Virus record (IMG/VR): IMGVR_UViG_3300042569_001606
Span: 1 to 52,775 of that record
Direction: 5' to 3' (one strand)
DNA length: 52,775 nucleotides
DNA from: a virus
Shown piece by piece: positions 7,811 through 15,513 of the stretch; position 1 is the stretch's first letter; each line of letters begins with the position of its first letter. Position numbers and translations under genes: made by a program. A model generated the notes under the pieces. It was given only the letters and a program-made list of their open reading frames with translations, did not search any database and was not told where the DNA came from.

Positions 7811-8452
7811 ATGCAAGACCACACGAGCACCGCCCGCACGATCCACACTCGCCCCATCGCGGACTTCAAGCCGGACCCTCACAACGCACGGCAGCACAGC
7901 GCCCGAAACCTTGAGGCGATCCGGGAGTCCCTTCACGTCTTCGGGCAGGTGAAGCCGATCGTTGCCCTCGACGACGGTACGGTTATCGCGGGCAACGGAA
8001 CGCTGACCGCCGCCAAGATGCTCGGCTGGACGCACCTTGCTGCCGTCATCTTTCCCGACGTCGAGAAGGCCAAGGCGTTCGCCATCGCCGACAACCGCAC
8101 CGCCGAGCTGGCCGAATGGGACCAGGTTGCGTTGGCGACCGCGCTGCAAAGTTTCTCTGAGGAAGCGATCGCAGCAGCCGGCTTCGACCTCAACGAAGCG
8201 GCCAGCATCATGTCGGCGGCGTTCTCCGCTGCTGTGCCGCTCCCAGAGGCACCGCCAGACCTTCCGCCGCCGCCTCCCCCGCCTCGGGAGCGGCCTGACC
8301 TCCCAACGAGCACCACGCGCACTGTGCACCTCCACTTCACGCCGGAGGCAGAGGTGAAGTTCACCAAGGCGGTGAAGAAGCTGGCCAAGCAGTTCGGCAC
8401 GGCAAACGTCACCGACACGGTGCTGGCGGCGCTGCTGAAGGCGGTGGGCTGA
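7811..8452 (+). CDS. ParB-like N-terminal domain protein (first of a tandem pair)
   Basis: 213 residues. Residues about 15-100 carry the ParB/Srx fold: DPHNARQHSARNLEAIRESL, then FGQVKPIVAL and GTVIAGNGTLTAAKMLGW, which is the CTP/phosphate-binding pocket region. A proline run (about 155-165) links to a short C-terminal helical domain. Phage ParB-like proteins of this kind neighbour DNA methyltransferases and DNA glycosyltransferases. The next gene is a second copy overlapping by one base, and a glycosyltransferase gene follows. A chromosome-partition role is unlikely because there is no ParA. Confidence 0.82.
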   Translation: MQDHTSTARTIHTRPIADFKPDPHNARQHSARNLEAIRESLHVFGQVKPIVALDDGTVIAGNGTLTAAKMLGWTHLAAVIFPDVEKAKAFAIADNRTAELAEWDQVALATALQSFSEEAIAAAGFDLNEAASIMSAAFSAAVPLPEAPPDLPPPPPPPRERPDLPTSTTRTVHLHFTPEAEVKFTKAVKKLAKQFGTANVTDTVLAALLKAVG

Positions 8453-9279
8453 TGTCGGCGTGGAAAGGACCGAAGCAGCTGATCCCCATGCTCGTGGACC
8501 GTCAGCAGCTCGCTGCTGACCCTCGCAACGCACGAGCCCACGATGCCCGCAGCATCAAAGCGATCGCCGAGAGCCTAGACCGCTTCGGACAGCGCAAGCC
8601 GATCGTGGTCCGCCGAGGTGTCGTCATCGCCGGCAACGGCCAGCTCGCTGCGGCGGAAGCCCTGGGGTGGGATCGCATTGCTGTCGTCGACGGCTCCGAC
8701 CTCAGCGACACGGACGCCACCGCCTTCGGGATTGCCGACAACCGCACGGCTGAGTTGTCGACGTGGGACACCGACATCTTGAAAGAGCTGATGGCGGACC
8801 TTCCGACGGACGTCAGCATTGCGCTGGGCTTCGACGGTGAGGAGCTGACGGCATTGTTTGCTGAAACACCCGACGGCGACGAAGCGCCGAAGGCCACCGA
8901 CGGCATCGACGACACGTACACCGCCAAGATCGCTTCTCCGGTTTACGAGCCGCGCAACGAATGCCCTCCCGTTGCTGATCTTGTTGACCGCACAAAGACA
9001 GTGAAGCTCAAGGCTGAGATCGATGCTGCTGACCTCCCTGCCGATGTCGCGGCGTTTCTTCACCTTGCGGCGGAGCGTCACGCTGCTTTCGACTTCCACC
9101 GCATCGCAGATTTCTACGCCCACGCCGACGCACCAACGCAGCGGCTGATGGAGCGCAGTGCCCTCGTCATCATCGACTTTCAGCAAGCGATCGATCAGGG
9201 CTACGTGCGGCTGTCGCAGGTGACGGGTCAGCTCGCCGAGAAAGAGAAGCCGAAGGCCGGTGACGACGATGAGGTCTGA
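8452..9279 (+). CDS. ParB-like protein with C-terminal extension (second of the pair)
   Basis: 275 residues. The N-terminal ParB/Srx domain (DPRNARAHDARSIKAIAESL, FGQRKPIVV, VIAGNGQLAAAEALGW) is paralogous to the preceding gene. A distinct C-terminal region (about 165-265) contains the RTKTVKL segment, FDFHRIADFYAHAD, and MERSALVIIDFQQAIDQGYV, a block I associate with ParB-like proteins beside phage DNA-modification genes. The two ParB copies probably act together. ATG overlaps the upstream TGA; its stop lies inside the start of the glycosyltransferase gene. Confidence 0.82.
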   Translation: MSAWKGPKQLIPMLVDRQQLAADPRNARAHDARSIKAIAESLDRFGQRKPIVVRRGVVIAGNGQLAAAEALGWDRIAVVDGSDLSDTDATAFGIADNRTAELSTWDTDILKELMADLPTDVSIALGFDGEELTALFAETPDGDEAPKATDGIDDTYTAKIASPVYEPRNECPPVADLVDRTKTVKLKAEIDAADLPADVAAFLHLAAERHAAFDFHRIADFYAHADAPTQRLMERSALVIIDFQQAIDQGYVRLSQVTGQLAEKEKPKAGDDDEV

Positions 9280-10123
9280 CTTTGCCGCATTCATCCTCAC
9301 GCATGGCCGACCCGATCGCGTCCACACCTACAAGACGCTGATGGAAGCCGGCTACACCGGCAAGGTGTATTTCATCGTTGACGACGAGGACGTCACCGCC
9401 GATGCCTACCGCGCACGATTCGGTGAAGAGCGTGTGTTGACGTTCAGCAAAGCGGAGGCTGCCAAGCTGTTCGACATCGGCGACAACTTCGAGGGCCGAC
9501 GCGGCGTGGTCTACGCTCGCAACGCTGCTTGGGGTCTTGCTCGCTCAGTGGGGCTGAAGCACTTCATTGCCCTCGACGATGACTACACGAGCCTGTTCTA
9601 CCGCTACGACAGTCGGGGCGCCTACGGCTCTTTCCGCATCCGCCGCACCGTCGACGATCTGCTGGAAGCGCTTGTGGCGTTCATGGAGGCGACGCCCGCT
9701 CTGACCATCACGATCTCCCAGGGCGGTGACCACATCGGCGGCGCGAACGACACGCTGAGGCTCAAGCGCAAAGCGATGAACACTTTTGTGTGCTCGGTGG
9801 ATCGCCCGTTCCGATTCGATGGCCGCATCAACGAAGACGTCAACGCCTACGTCATGGAGGCTCGACGTGGGCGTTGCATGTTCACCCTCATGCAAGCGCA
9901 GGTGAACCAGCTGATGACGCAGAGCAACGCTGGAGGGATGACCGAGCTGTATCTGGACAGCGGCACCTACGTGAAGAGCTTCTACAGCGTGATGCTGGAA
10001 CCGAGCTGCGTGCGGATCGGCCAGCTCGCCGATCCGAGGTCACCGCACTGGCGCTTCCACCACGCGATCAACTGGCGGAACGCTGCTGTCCAGATCGTCC
10101 ACGAACGACACCGGAAGATCTGA
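9269..10123 (+). CDS. TET-associated-type glycosyltransferase (TAGT family)
   Basis: 284 residues from ATG 9269 (GTG 9260 would add three). A GT-A-like fold is indicated by an N-terminal FILTHGRPDRVHTYKTL, VYFIVDDED, and the putative metal-binding FIALDDDYTSLFYRYD. Further conserved blocks are GGDHIGGAND, NEDVNAYV, TQSNAGGMTELYLDSGTYVKSFY and a C-terminal HHAINW. These match the family described beside TET/JBP oxygenases, ParB-like proteins and methyltransferases in phages, proposed to glycosylate modified bases in phage DNA. No TET/JBP oxygenase is recognisable here, so the acceptor base is unknown. Confidence 0.78.
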   Translation: MRSDFAAFILTHGRPDRVHTYKTLMEAGYTGKVYFIVDDEDVTADAYRARFGEERVLTFSKAEAAKLFDIGDNFEGRRGVVYARNAAWGLARSVGLKHFIALDDDYTSLFYRYDSRGAYGSFRIRRTVDDLLEALVAFMEATPALTITISQGGDHIGGANDTLRLKRKAMNTFVCSVDRPFRFDGRINEDVNAYVMEARRGRCMFTLMQAQVNQLMTQSNAGGMTELYLDSGTYVKSFYSVMLEPSCVRIGQLADPRSPHWRFHHAINWRNAAVQIVHERHRKI

Positions 10124-10137
10124 AGTAGACAGCAGGC

Positions 10138-10163
10138 GGTGATTCTCCTAAAAGAGAATCACC
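10138..10163 (+). promoter_or_regulatory. Perfect 10-bp stem-loop upstream of the DUF4942 gene
   Basis: GGTGATTCTC (10138-10147) pairs fully with GAGAATCACC (10154-10163) around a CTAAAA loop. No T-tract follows, so it is not a typical terminator. It abuts the GGGAT leader hairpin at 10164-10178. Its CTCCT...GAGAATC stretch loosely resembles part of the conserved promoter element, so it may be a degenerate version. Confidence 0.6.
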
Positions 10164-10178
10164 GGCGCGGGATGCGCC
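10164..10178 (+). promoter_or_regulatory. GGGAN leader hairpin (copy 3, DUF4942 gene)
   Basis: Stem GGCGC/GCGCC with loop GGGAT, then ACGAGGA (SD at 10183-10187) and ATG 10194. It directly follows the 10-bp stem-loop, giving two stacked hairpins before the start. Confidence 0.78.
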
Positions 10179-10193
10179 TCACGAGGAACCGCA

Positions 10194-11066
10194 ATGAGCG
10201 CCGAGAACAAAACCACAAGCCTGCTGCCGTCGATCTCTGTCGTCGACGTCGTGCGCCACCGCAACGAGATCGTCGACAAGCTCAAGCAAGCCGCAGGAAT
10301 CTTTGGCGAGGCCGTCGCCATCGGCAAGAGCATGGAGGTCTACGGGCTCGACGCTTCGCTGTCGCTGTCGGTGTCCAGCTACTCGCACCGCCTCGGCTGG
10401 TTCGGCGACAAGGAGCTGACCGAGCAGCTGACGAAAGACGTCGACCGTCGCATCTGGCAGACGCTCATCGAGCGCAGCGGGATCAAGACCTTCATGGATT
10501 CCGAGGCACGCGAAGCCTTCCACAAAGACCTGATGGACCGAGCCCCGCCGATCTCTGTCGAGAACGTCACGGCCACCTTCGCCTCTCTGCACGATCGCCG
10601 CGCCGAGATGTTTGAGCGCGGTGTGGTGAACCTGTTCCGCCGTCGCTCGTGGGACTTCAAGACCAACAGCCCGGTCGCCTTCGGCAACAAGATGATCCTC
10701 CGCAGCGGCTGCGAGACGCGCTGGGGTGGACGCTGGGGCCTCGGCATCATGGCCGGCACGAGCGACGCCCTCGACGACATCCTGCGCGTTCTGGCGGTGC
10801 TCGCTGGGCACCCCGAGCCCGACCACCGTCAGGGCTCCGCCGCGCAGATCGTCGCCCAGCCGTGGGGCCCCAACGATCCCGTCGCGGTCATCGGTGTGCC
10901 TGGGTGCACGCCAGCGCTGCCGATGTTCGAGGTCAAAGGCTTCCGCAACGGCAACATCCACATCCGCTTCGTCCAACCGCAGCTGATCCAGAAGCTGAAC
11001 CGGATCGTGGCGAAGCATCACCCCAACATGCTGCCCCCCAGCGAAAAGGAAGTGGCCAATGGTTGA
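10194..11066 (+). CDS. DUF4942-domain protein
   Basis: 290 residues. The C-terminal half has the DUF4942 pattern: VENVTATFASLHDRRAEMFERGVVNLFR, WDFKTNSPVAFGNKMIL, DDILRVLAVLAGHPEPDHR, and FRNGNIHIRFVQPQLIQKLNRIV. This domain is found in phage and mobile-element proteins, often fused to or beside DNA methyltransferases; its biochemical role is unknown to me. It has its own hairpin leader, so it probably starts a regulated segment. Overlaps the next gene by eight bases. Confidence 0.78.
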   Translation: MSAENKTTSLLPSISVVDVVRHRNEIVDKLKQAAGIFGEAVAIGKSMEVYGLDASLSLSVSSYSHRLGWFGDKELTEQLTKDVDRRIWQTLIERSGIKTFMDSEAREAFHKDLMDRAPPISVENVTATFASLHDRRAEMFERGVVNLFRRRSWDFKTNSPVAFGNKMILRSGCETRWGGRWGLGIMAGTSDALDDILRVLAVLAGHPEPDHRQGSAAQIVAQPWGPNDPVAVIGVPGCTPALPMFEVKGFRNGNIHIRFVQPQLIQKLNRIVAKHHPNMLPPSEKEVANG

Positions 11067-11337
11067 GCCAGCGACAGAGCGCTACCTGCGCGCACAGATC
11101 GAAGCCCTCCGCACCGACGCCAAGATCGTCGCCCAGCACCGTGAGGCTGAGCGCGCCATGTACCGCACGCGCATCGACGCGCTCAAAGGTGCGCTGGAGA
11201 AGGCCGCGTTGCGCAACTTTGCCTCTGGCCCGTGCTTCTGCACGGTGCCGATCCCCGAGGGCACCGCCCATCACCTCAGCTGCCAGCACATCCGCAACGT
11301 GCTCGCCAACGACGGAAAGGTGGTCACCAATGGCTGA
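11059..11337 (+). CDS. Hypothetical coiled-coil small protein
   Basis: 92 residues, mostly helical and charged at the N-terminus (coiled-coil prone), followed by a Cys/His stretch (GPCFCTVPIPEGTAHHLSCQH) that could bind zinc. Function unknown. Overlaps both neighbours by eight bases. Confidence 0.68.
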   Translation: MVEPATERYLRAQIEALRTDAKIVAQHREAERAMYRTRIDALKGALEKAALRNFASGPCFCTVPIPEGTAHHLSCQHIRNVLANDGKVVTNG

Positions 11338-11821
11338 CCTCGAAGCTGAGCACCGTGAACTTTTGAAAGCACGCGATGACCTCGCCAGCGTTGCCCAAGC
11401 GTGGGCCAGCAAGTGCGCTGAGCAATCCGCACAAATCAAGGAGCTGGAGAAGGAGCGCGAGAAGCTGATCGACGAGTGTTGCCGTTTTGAAAACGCCAAC
11501 GTTGCTCTTGTCGACGAGAGAAAGCGGCTGACCGACGCGTTGGCCTACTGCTTCGATCGTCGCGGCATCAACTTCTCATACGACGAGTGGGCGGAGTTGT
11601 GCGTCAAAGCGCTGGGTCGACAGCCCGCCGCCCTCGGCGCCGGCAACGATGGCCCAGGCACGCTGCGCGCCGAGAAGGCGGAGGCTGAGGTTGCTCGGCT
11701 CCGTGTTGAGCTTGCTGAGTCTGAGGCCACCGTCGCCGACCTGAACCGGCAGATCGACGAGGCCCACCGAGACAATGCGCAGCTGATCTTGTCGGCCATG
11801 CACCGGGAAGGTGGCCAGTGA
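11330..11821 (+). CDS. Hypothetical coiled-coil protein
   Basis: 163 residues from ATG 11330 (MADLEAEHRELLK). Long heptad-like coiled coils at about 1-65 and 105-155 flank a short globular piece (FDRRGINFSYDEWAELC). No catalytic motif. Overlaps the previous gene by eight bases and the next by four (GTGA). Function unknown. Confidence 0.7.
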   Translation: MADLEAEHRELLKARDDLASVAQAWASKCAEQSAQIKELEKEREKLIDECCRFENANVALVDERKRLTDALAYCFDRRGINFSYDEWAELCVKALGRQPAALGAGNDGPGTLRAEKAEAEVARLRVELAESEATVADLNRQIDEAHRDNAQLILSAMHREGGQ

Positions 11822-12501
11822 AAGAGCACGGCATTCTCTTCAAAGACGAGATGGTGCGGGCTCTGATCGCGGGCCTGAAGACCGAGACGCGGCGCGCGAT
11901 CAAGGGCATCCCTCCTGACTTCATCGGCGGCGACACCGCGTTCGTCACCGATGGTTCCCGCTGGGCAGTGTCGCGGTCGTTCCTCGACAGACGCGGTGTT
12001 GGATGCTTCCCCGAGGGCGACGCCGCTCTGCGTCACACCTTCGGCTCCCCTGGGTGCACGCTGTGGGTGCGTGAAGTCTGGGATCTTACGAAGTCCGCTT
12101 GGGTGAACGACGACGACGACCAGATCCGTTTCGTTGGCCCAGCGTCCAAAGATCCACGAGGCCATGCGTTGAACGACTGGCGTCTGAGCTTTCGAGCTGA
12201 TGACCAGTACCCAGCGGAGGCCAAATGGCGCTCATCTTTGCTGATGCCTCGATGGGCAGCACGGATCACCGCCACGCTTGTCGAGGTCGAGCCCCAGAAG
12301 CTGGGCCAGATCACCGAGGCCGACGCGGCAGCCGAGGGCATGGCCCTTGTCGCCAAGGAACGCGGTTGGGGTCGCATGCCGCTGCGTGAAGTCTTCTACC
12401 GCTACTTCGCAGAGATTCACGGCGGAAAACCTGACGACGACATGCCGGTCTGGGTTGTCCGTTTCAAGGATGTCGTTGTCGGGAAGGCGGGTGGCTCGTG
12501 A
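11818..12501 (+). CDS. ASCH/PUA-like phage protein
   Basis: 227 residues opening with ILFKDEMVRALIAGLKTETRR, the signature N-terminus of a widespread family of phage proteins with an ASCH (PUA-like beta-barrel) fold predicted to bind RNA or modified bases. The C-terminal WRSSLLMPRWAARITATLVEVEPQKLGQITEADAAAEGM agrees with the family. Members are often labelled morphogenetic protein without proof. GTG start coupled to the previous stop. A role as a reader of modified nucleic acid would fit the nearby modification genes, but this is inference. Confidence 0.7.
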   Translation: MKEHGILFKDEMVRALIAGLKTETRRAIKGIPPDFIGGDTAFVTDGSRWAVSRSFLDRRGVGCFPEGDAALRHTFGSPGCTLWVREVWDLTKSAWVNDDDDQIRFVGPASKDPRGHALNDWRLSFRADDQYPAEAKWRSSLLMPRWAARITATLVEVEPQKLGQITEADAAAEGMALVAKERGWGRMPLREVFYRYFAEIHGGKPDDDMPVWVVRFKDVVVGKAGGS

Positions 12502-12827
12502 GCGTGCGCAGCGGTACCGACCACCAGATCCTCGTGCGCATCAAGCGCGGCGACAGCGGCGCAAGCATCGTCGACGAGCTGGGTTGCTCTTACGCCCGGA
12601 TCAGAGCGATCGCGAAGGCGCACGGCATCGAGCGCAAGACCACGGGCGGAGCCGTTGCCCGCCTGTCCGGGGAATACCCCCTGAAAACGCAGCACGACCC
12701 ACGGAGAATCACGCCGTGGGTCCGGGTGGCCCTCCCAGTGGGTTGGGCCGTTTCCGTGAGCTACGACGGCTTGGGCGACGAGGTGATCGTGCTCAGGCGA
12801 AGGGAGCCAGATGCGATCGACGAATGA
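12498..12827 (+). CDS. Small helix-turn-helix-like protein
   Basis: 109 residues. Residues about 12-45 (RIKRGDSGASIVDELGCSYARIRAIAKAHGI) look like a homeodomain-type or resolvase-type helix-turn-helix. The rest is an unassigned beta-rich segment. GTG start overlapping the previous stop; its 3' end overlaps the cytosine methyltransferase by 17 bases. Possibly a DNA-binding partner of that enzyme. Confidence 0.62.
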   Translation: MSVRSGTDHQILVRIKRGDSGASIVDELGCSYARIRAIAKAHGIERKTTGGAVARLSGEYPLKTQHDPRRITPWVRVALPVGWAVSVSYDGLGDEVIVLRRREPDAIDE

Positions 12828-13737
12828 CCTTGTGGCCGTGGACCTGTTCGCAGGCCTCGGCGGCTTCTCCACCGGCGCTGTACTGGCCGGGGCTCGTGTC
12901 GCGTGGGCGGCGAACCACTGGAAGCGGGCCGTTGAGCTCCACGAAGCCAACCACCCCGACACGATCCACGCGTGCCAGGACCTCCACCAAGCCGACTTCA
13001 CCAAGGTGCCCGACCACGACGTCATGCTGGCCTCGCCTGCGTGCCAAGGTCACAGCCGCGCACGCGGGGGCAACACCGACGCATCGGCTGACCTGTCGAG
13101 GTCGACGGCGTGGGCGGTGGTCGCTGCGGCGGAGGTGAAGCGCCCTCCTTTCGTCGTCGTCGAGAACGTGCCCGACTTCGTGCGCTGGAAGCTGTTCCCC
13201 GCGTGGCTGAGCGCCATGAATGCGCTGGGCTACCACGTCGAGCCCCACGAGGTGGACAGCGCCGATCACGGGGTGCCTCAGAACCGTGAGCGCCTGTTTC
13301 TGGTGTGCTCGCTGCGGGCTCCGCTTCGGTTGGTGCTCCCTCGCAGGCCGCACGTCAGCGCCAGCAGCTTCGTGCAGATGGGCGAGGGCCGCTGGTCGGA
13401 GGTCCACCGCCCTGGCCGAGCTGCGGCGACGCTGGCGCGGGTGTCCTGGGGTCGGCAGCACATCGGCGACCAGTTCCTGATCTGCTACTACGGCAACACC
13501 TCGACGGCGCGATCGTTGACCCGCCCCATCGGCACCATCACGACGCGGGACCGCTGGGCGATCGTCGACGGTGACCGAATGCGGATGCTCAGCGCAGAAG
13601 AGTGCAAGGCTGCGATGGGCTTTCCGTCGTCGACGAAGCTGCCGCAGAAGCACGCCGAGGCCGTCCACATGCTGGGCAACGCGGTGTGCCCTCCCGTGGC
13701 GGCGGACATCATCACCGAGATTGCGAGGGCCGCGTGA
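12811..13737 (+). CDS. Cytosine-C5 DNA methyltransferase
   Basis: 308 residues with the ordered C5-methyltransferase motifs: I DLFAGLGGFS (11-20), IV ASPACQGHS with catalytic Cys78, VI VVVENVPDF, VIII VPQNRERLF, and X near the C-terminus (MLGNAVCPPVAADII). The residue before the catalytic Cys is Ala instead of the usual Pro, a variant I associate with a subset of phage and prophage enzymes. No restriction partner is seen. It may protect phage DNA or provide 5-methylcytosine for further modification in combination with the glycosyltransferase. ATG start. Confidence 0.92.
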   Translation: MRSTNDLVAVDLFAGLGGFSTGAVLAGARVAWAANHWKRAVELHEANHPDTIHACQDLHQADFTKVPDHDVMLASPACQGHSRARGGNTDASADLSRSTAWAVVAAAEVKRPPFVVVENVPDFVRWKLFPAWLSAMNALGYHVEPHEVDSADHGVPQNRERLFLVCSLRAPLRLVLPRRPHVSASSFVQMGEGRWSEVHRPGRAAATLARVSWGRQHIGDQFLICYYGNTSTARSLTRPIGTITTRDRWAIVDGDRMRMLSAEECKAAMGFPSSTKLPQKHAEAVHMLGNAVCPPVAADIITEIARAA

Positions 13738-13979
13738 AGAGTTTCACTGTTGCTTTGCTTCTGACCCTGTCTGCGTGCGCTCCTGTCGAGGTGGTCACCT
13801 GCGAGCGGGTGCCCGTCTCCCCAATGTTCACCCGAATCGAGTGCAGCGATGGCGATGTGCGAGCCATCGTTGGCTGCCCCGCCAACGCCGTCGAAGTCAC
13901 CGACATCCACTGCGAGTGCAAAGACGGGTTCAACATGACGTTTGTCGACGAGACGTTTGTTTGCTTGGAGGCGCCGTGA
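13734..13979 (+). CDS. Small predicted lipoprotein, Cys-rich
   Basis: 81 residues from GTG 13734 (overlaps the methyltransferase stop). The N-terminus MKSFTVALLLTLSAC is a short signal peptide ending in a lipobox with Cys15 as the lipidated residue, predicting a membrane-anchored periplasmic or surface protein. At least five more cysteines follow, suggesting disulfides. An exported lipoprotein within an early DNA-modification operon fits superinfection exclusion or another envelope change better than lysis. That role is inferred. Confidence 0.75.
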   Translation: MKSFTVALLLTLSACAPVEVVTCERVPVSPMFTRIECSDGDVRAIVGCPANAVEVTDIHCECKDGFNMTFVDETFVCLEAP

Positions 13980-14293
13980 AGAACCCGACCGGCAAGCTGA
14001 CCGGTGTCGTCAGGCGGAGGATGCCGGACCCTGACGGCCTTTTCACCGACACCCACGTTGAGGTCTTCGAGCCAGAAGGCGCCACTGTTCCCGGCGTCAT
14101 CAAGGAGTTCGCCCAGGACAAGACCGGCACGATCGTCGAGGTTCTGGTGGACTGCGGCGCTCACTTCACGGAGGCCAACGAGCCCTGCGGAGTCGTGCGC
14201 TTTGCATGGAACGCTCAAGCATGTCGCTTCGTGTGGCCGCAGGCTTCTGCGCGGTACGTGACCCATTTCCTCACGAAGATGGAGGCCCAGTGA
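13976..14293 (+). CDS. Hypothetical protein
   Basis: 105 residues from a GTG coupled to the previous stop. Beta-rich (LTGVVRRRM, TGTIVEVLVDCG, GVVRFAWN), no signal or membrane segment, no recognised domain. Overlaps the next gene by four bases. Confidence 0.68.
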   Translation: MKNPTGKLTGVVRRRMPDPDGLFTDTHVEVFEPEGATVPGVIKEFAQDKTGTIVEVLVDCGAHFTEANEPCGVVRFAWNAQACRFVWPQASARYVTHFLTKMEAQ

Positions 14294-14517
14294 GCTACGA
14301 CAAGTTCAGCCTCGACGTCCTGCGCATCCTTGCGGTGCCGGAGTTCTGCGCCCTGGACACCGCCGAGCAGCGCAGTGCTTGGGCAAAGTCCCACGGCGTT
14401 CCCGGACCCCTGAGCGAAGCACTCGTGCGGCGGGCTCGTGCTGCCTGCGAGCGCCGAGAAGACAACAAGCGGTTGGGCCTCCCCGACCCCATCCGACCCA
14501 AGAAGGAAAAACCATGA
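14290..14517 (+). CDS. Hypothetical small protein
   Basis: 75 residues starting at GTG 14290 (MSYDKFSLDVLRILAVPEFC). Helical with a basic C-terminus (RPKKEKP). No domain recognised; coupled at both ends by four-base overlaps. Confidence 0.66.
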   Translation: MSYDKFSLDVLRILAVPEFCALDTAEQRSAWAKSHGVPGPLSEALVRRARAACERREDNKRLGLPDPIRPKKEKP

Positions 14518-15185
14518 ATCCACCAAAAGCGATTTGTTCTTGTCGAGGTGAGATCATCGGCGACGCGATCTGCTCCAAATGCTTGGGCTTTGGGTGGATG
14601 TGGGCTGACGGTGTGCCGCCGACGATGTGCACTGGTGGTGGTGCTCAGCCAAAGGCTGCAATCCTTCAAGGCCGGAGCCCGACAGACCTGACGTGCGGGC
14701 GCACGGGAAAAACCTGCCCTGGCTGCGATCGCAATGCGGTCGACATCGGAGGGCCTCAAGACCGCCAGCGAACGATCGACTGGCAGGTTGCTCAGCGCTT
14801 GAAGGTGCGCCCGCTGATCCCCAACGATGTCGAGCACCTTGATCCCGGCATCAAAGACCTTGTCGTGACGTTGCGTGGCCTCGGCGTGAAAACCACCGAC
14901 AGCGGCGACGGCGTGAGCAAGTTGCCCGGAGGCTACTGGGATCGCCTTGGGTTTCAGCCCTACGATCCTGCGGATGTGATCCCACACCGCCACGTCGTCA
15001 TCGTCGAGGAAAGCCGCGACGTGATCGGGCCTACTCTCGAAATGTTCCTTGAGCACGCCACCGGTGATTGGTCTTTCGACATCTCGGTGCTTCCGTCACC
15101 GCGCCGCCCGATCTGCATCGTGGCGGTCCAAAAGCAACTGCCCGACGAGGGTGCGGTGTGGCGATGCCAGACACCGTCACGCTGA
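14514..15185 (+). CDS. Zinc-ribbon-containing hypothetical protein
   Basis: 223 residues from ATG 14514, preceded by AAGGAA. The N-terminal 70 residues carry CSC, CSKCLG, C and CGRTGKTCPGC clusters that could bind one or two zinc ions. The C-terminal 120 residues are an unassigned alpha/beta domain (LKDLVVTLRGLGVKTTDSGDG-like stretch, HVVIVEESRDVIGPTLEMF). Function unknown. Confidence 0.7.
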   Translation: MNPPKAICSCRGEIIGDAICSKCLGFGWMWADGVPPTMCTGGGAQPKAAILQGRSPTDLTCGRTGKTCPGCDRNAVDIGGPQDRQRTIDWQVAQRLKVRPLIPNDVEHLDPGIKDLVVTLRGLGVKTTDSGDGVSKLPGGYWDRLGFQPYDPADVIPHRHVVIVEESRDVIGPTLEMFLEHATGDWSFDISVLPSPRRPICIVAVQKQLPDEGAVWRCQTPSR

Positions 15186-15337
15186 CCTGCGCCCACTGCG
15201 GCGTGTCGTTTGAGCGCCCCAAGCGCTGGACCTCGAACAAGACCGGCCTGACCTGTTGCTACTCCGAAGCCTGCAAGCGAGCGCGCTGGGCAGCGTCCAG
15301 GGCGAAGCTGCGGGCGAAGGCCAAGGTGGAGGGCTGA
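15158..15337 (+). CDS. Small zinc-finger protein
   Basis: 59 residues from GTG 15158, seven bases after GAGG; ATG 15164 is the alternative start. CAHC and CCYSEAC form a treble-clef-like zinc site, followed by a basic helix (RARWAASRAKLRAKAK). The resemblance is to small nucleic-acid-binding zinc proteins. Overlaps the upstream gene by 28 bases. Confidence 0.7.
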   Translation: MAMPDTVTLTCAHCGVSFERPKRWTSNKTGLTCCYSEACKRARWAASRAKLRAKAKVEG

Positions 15338-15341
15338 CCCG

Positions 15342-15509
15342 ATGGCGAGGTGGTGGTGGATGTCGCCCTGGGGTTGGATCTCCTACGAATCCGCCTTGGC
15401 CCGTGGGGAGCCCGTCGCCTACGGCATGGCGTATGCGTTTTTCATCGGAGGGCGGTGCACCGGAAAGCGAGCCTGCCGAGGGAGTACGCTGGGAAAAACA
15501 CCGGACTGA
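15342..15509 (+). CDS. Small Trp-rich protein at the end of the early operon
   Basis: 55 residues from ATG 15342 (MARWWWMSPWGWISYESALARG), with GGAGGG upstream and a position four bases after the previous stop. Five tryptophans in the first 12 residues are striking. A short hydrophobic patch (AYGMAYAFFIGG) may contact membrane. It ends just before the terminator at 15514. Real but small; function unknown. Confidence 0.5.
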   Translation: MARWWWMSPWGWISYESALARGEPVAYGMAYAFFIGGRCTGKRACRGSTLGKTPD

Positions 15510-15513
15510 GAAG

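Noticed and set aside
10138-10163. 10-bp stem-loop as a transcription terminator
   Set aside because: No T-tract follows it and it abuts a leader hairpin, so it was recorded as a leader structure instead.
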